Part shown: positions 63,112 through 64,000 of the stretch, one piece after another
How positions within the stretch are numbered: the first letter of the stretch is position 1
Layout: each line of letters begins with the position of its first letter
Assembly (NCBI GenBank): GCA_938091335.1
Contig: CALLJG010000002.1
Location: 1 to 64,000, forward strand
Length of the DNA stretch: 64,000 nt
Direction: 5' to 3'
Source of the DNA: an uncultured Thermodesulfobacterium sp.
GTDB taxonomy: Bacteria > Desulfobacterota > Thermodesulfobacteria > Thermodesulfobacteriales > Thermodesulfobacteriaceae
Translations under genes and position numbers: made by a program
Notes under the pieces: model-generated
What the model was told of the DNA's origin: nothing
The model's database searches: none
What the model saw: the letters and a program-made list of their open reading frames with translations, nothing else

Positions 63112-64000
63112 ATTCTAAATCTTTTATAATATTCTTTTATCTTTTGCCATTTTTCCCAGACTTTTCCACTTTTTATAAGTTCTTTTGCTTTTTTAATTCC
63201 CCCCTTAAAATCTATGGCTTCTTCACAAAGATATAAACTTGCACCAAAATTTAAAAGGAACATATCCATAATAGGACCTTCTAATTTGCCTTGTAAAATT
63301 TTTTCTAAAATTTCTTTACTTTGAGAGGGACTAGTAACTACTAATTCTTCTAAATTGGTACATCTTTCAAAACCAAAATTTTCAGGATCTATATAATAGG
63401 TAGTAATTTTTTCTTCTCTTAATTCAGAAATTTTGGTAGACCCAGTGATTGTTATCTCATCAAAACCTTCTTCTCCAAAAACAACCAATGCTCTTTTAAT
63501 ACCTATATTATCAATAACATAAGCTATTTTTTCAGTAAGAAGAAAGTCATATACTCCTATTAACTGATAATTAGCAAAGGCAGGATTTAAAAGAGGTCCA
63601 AGAGTATTAAAAATGGTCTTACCTAATTTTTTTCTTATATGGGCAACTTTTTTAAAAGCTGGGTGATAAAGAGGAGCAAATAAAAAGGAAAAACCTATTT
63701 CTTCTAAAGCTTGAGCAGAAGCTTCTGGAGAAAGTTCCAAAGGTATTCCGCAGATTTCAATTAAATCAGCACTACCACATTTACTTGAAATAGATCTATT
63801 ACCATGCTTAGCTACATAAATCCCATCTAAAGCTGATAAAGCTATAGCTACTGCAGTGGAAAAATTAAAAGTATATTTTTGATCACCACCTGTTCCGCAA
63901 GTATCAACAATTTTAGCAGATGAGGAAAGACTGTGAGGAACTCTTGTCATAACTTCTCTATAAGCTTCTACAGCTCCAGTTATTTCTTGCCAAGTTTCAC
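63108..64000 (-). CDS. trpD: Anthranilate phosphoribosyltransferase TrpD (5' end outside window)
   Basis: TrpD joins anthranilate to PRPP in tryptophan synthesis. The visible 297 residues include DTCGTGGDQKYTFNFSTA (PRPP/anthranilate loop), KHGNRSISSKCGSADLIE, and GPLLNPAFANYQLIGVYD. The frame stays open through the edge: ahead of Met 63950 it reads ETWQEITGAVEAYREV, which fits the TrpD N-terminal region, so the true start lies beyond 64000. Confidence 0.95.
   Translation of the reverse strand, partial: ETWQEITGAVEAYREVMTRVPHSLSSSAKIVDTCGTGGDQKYTFNFSTAVAIALSALDGIYVAKHGNRSISSKCGSADLIEICGIPLELSPEASAQALEEIGFSFLFAPLYHPAFKKVAHIRKKLGKTIFNTLGPLLNPAFANYQLIGVYDFLLTEKIAYVIDNIGIKRALVVFGEEGFDEITITGSTKISELREEKITTYYIDPENFGFERCTNLEELVVTSPSQSKEILEKILQGKLEGPIMDMFLLNFGASLYLCEEAIDFKGGIKKAKELIKSGKVWEKWQKIKEYYKRFRI

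Noticed and set aside
1-64000. CRISPR arrays, insertion sequences, prophage or attachment sites
   Set aside because: No regularly spaced repeats, transposase or integrase frames or terminal inverted repeats were seen; apart from the sbcC remnant the window is densely packed with core-type genes.

Overview
This window comes from an AT-rich (roughly 30% G+C by eye), motile, diderm bacterium. The Gram-negative envelope is shown by a BamD-type lipoprotein, an ADP-heptose:LPS heptosyltransferase, a TolQ/ExbB-type protein and TatC. A proton-pumping complex I without its NADH module, two futalosine-pathway menaquinone genes, PEP synthase and a flagellar system run by sigma-54 activators fit a thermophilic anaerobe, most likely a member of the Thermodesulfobacteria (Thermodesulfobacterium/Caldimicrobium type). 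The lineage call is inference from gene content and base composition. I see no rRNA, CRISPR array, insertion sequence or prophage.

Layout. 1-1016: tRNA-Leu(GAG) and rmuC (minus). 1126-3869: a MoxR-like AAA+ ATPase and a large protein I cannot assign. 3880-14849: flagellar operon I, which holds a sigma-54 activator, an exported TPR protein, a second sigma-54 activator with a degenerate receiver, then flgB-flgC-fliE-fliF-fliG-fliH-fliI-fliJ-motE. 14846-18791 (minus): tatC, purQ, HU, mutM and an AI-2E/PerM-type permease. 18871-27938 (plus): a housekeeping run of fmdB-type zinc ribbon, DUF1844, ispE, prs, rplY, pth, psiE-like, guaA, a CTP-dependent lipid-kinase-like protein, DUF177, rpmF, plsX and fabH. 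27953-33179 (minus): flagellar operon II (fliK-flgD-flgE-like-flgE) behind a good -24/-12 promoter. 33322-43709 (minus): a four-cluster ferredoxin followed by nuoABCDHIJKLMN. 43843-50923 (minus): ppsA, a proline-rich exported protein, ftsB/divIC-like, ribH, pgk, a tpiA/CoA-binding fusion and a divergent scpA. 51050-53636 (plus): smpB, a decayed sbcC remnant, mobA and an HD-GYP response regulator. 53619-54353 (minus): DUF72. 54396-57978 (plus): a small unknown, mqnB, mqnD, tolQ/exbB, trxA and bamD. 57982-60925 (minus): a zinc-ribbon protein and secA. 61005-63111 (plus): truD and waaF. 63108-64000 (minus): trpD, cut by the window edge.

How the parts fit. The two activators in operon I are natural candidates to drive the sigma-54 promoter of operon II. 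No histidine kinase is visible, and the second activator carries Glu where the phosphoacceptor Asp would be, so control may not use phosphorylation. Complex I would pass electrons from a ferredoxin-type donor to menaquinone, whose synthesis is represented by mqnB/mqnD. ppsA, pgk and tpiA suggest gluconeogenic carbon flow.

The items most worth a second look are the AAA+/unknown pair, the kinase-less sigma-54 module, the TIM/CoA-binding fusion, the ferredoxin-linked complex I, the sbcC relic, and a recurring promoter geometry that predicts leaderless or near-leaderless mRNAs.
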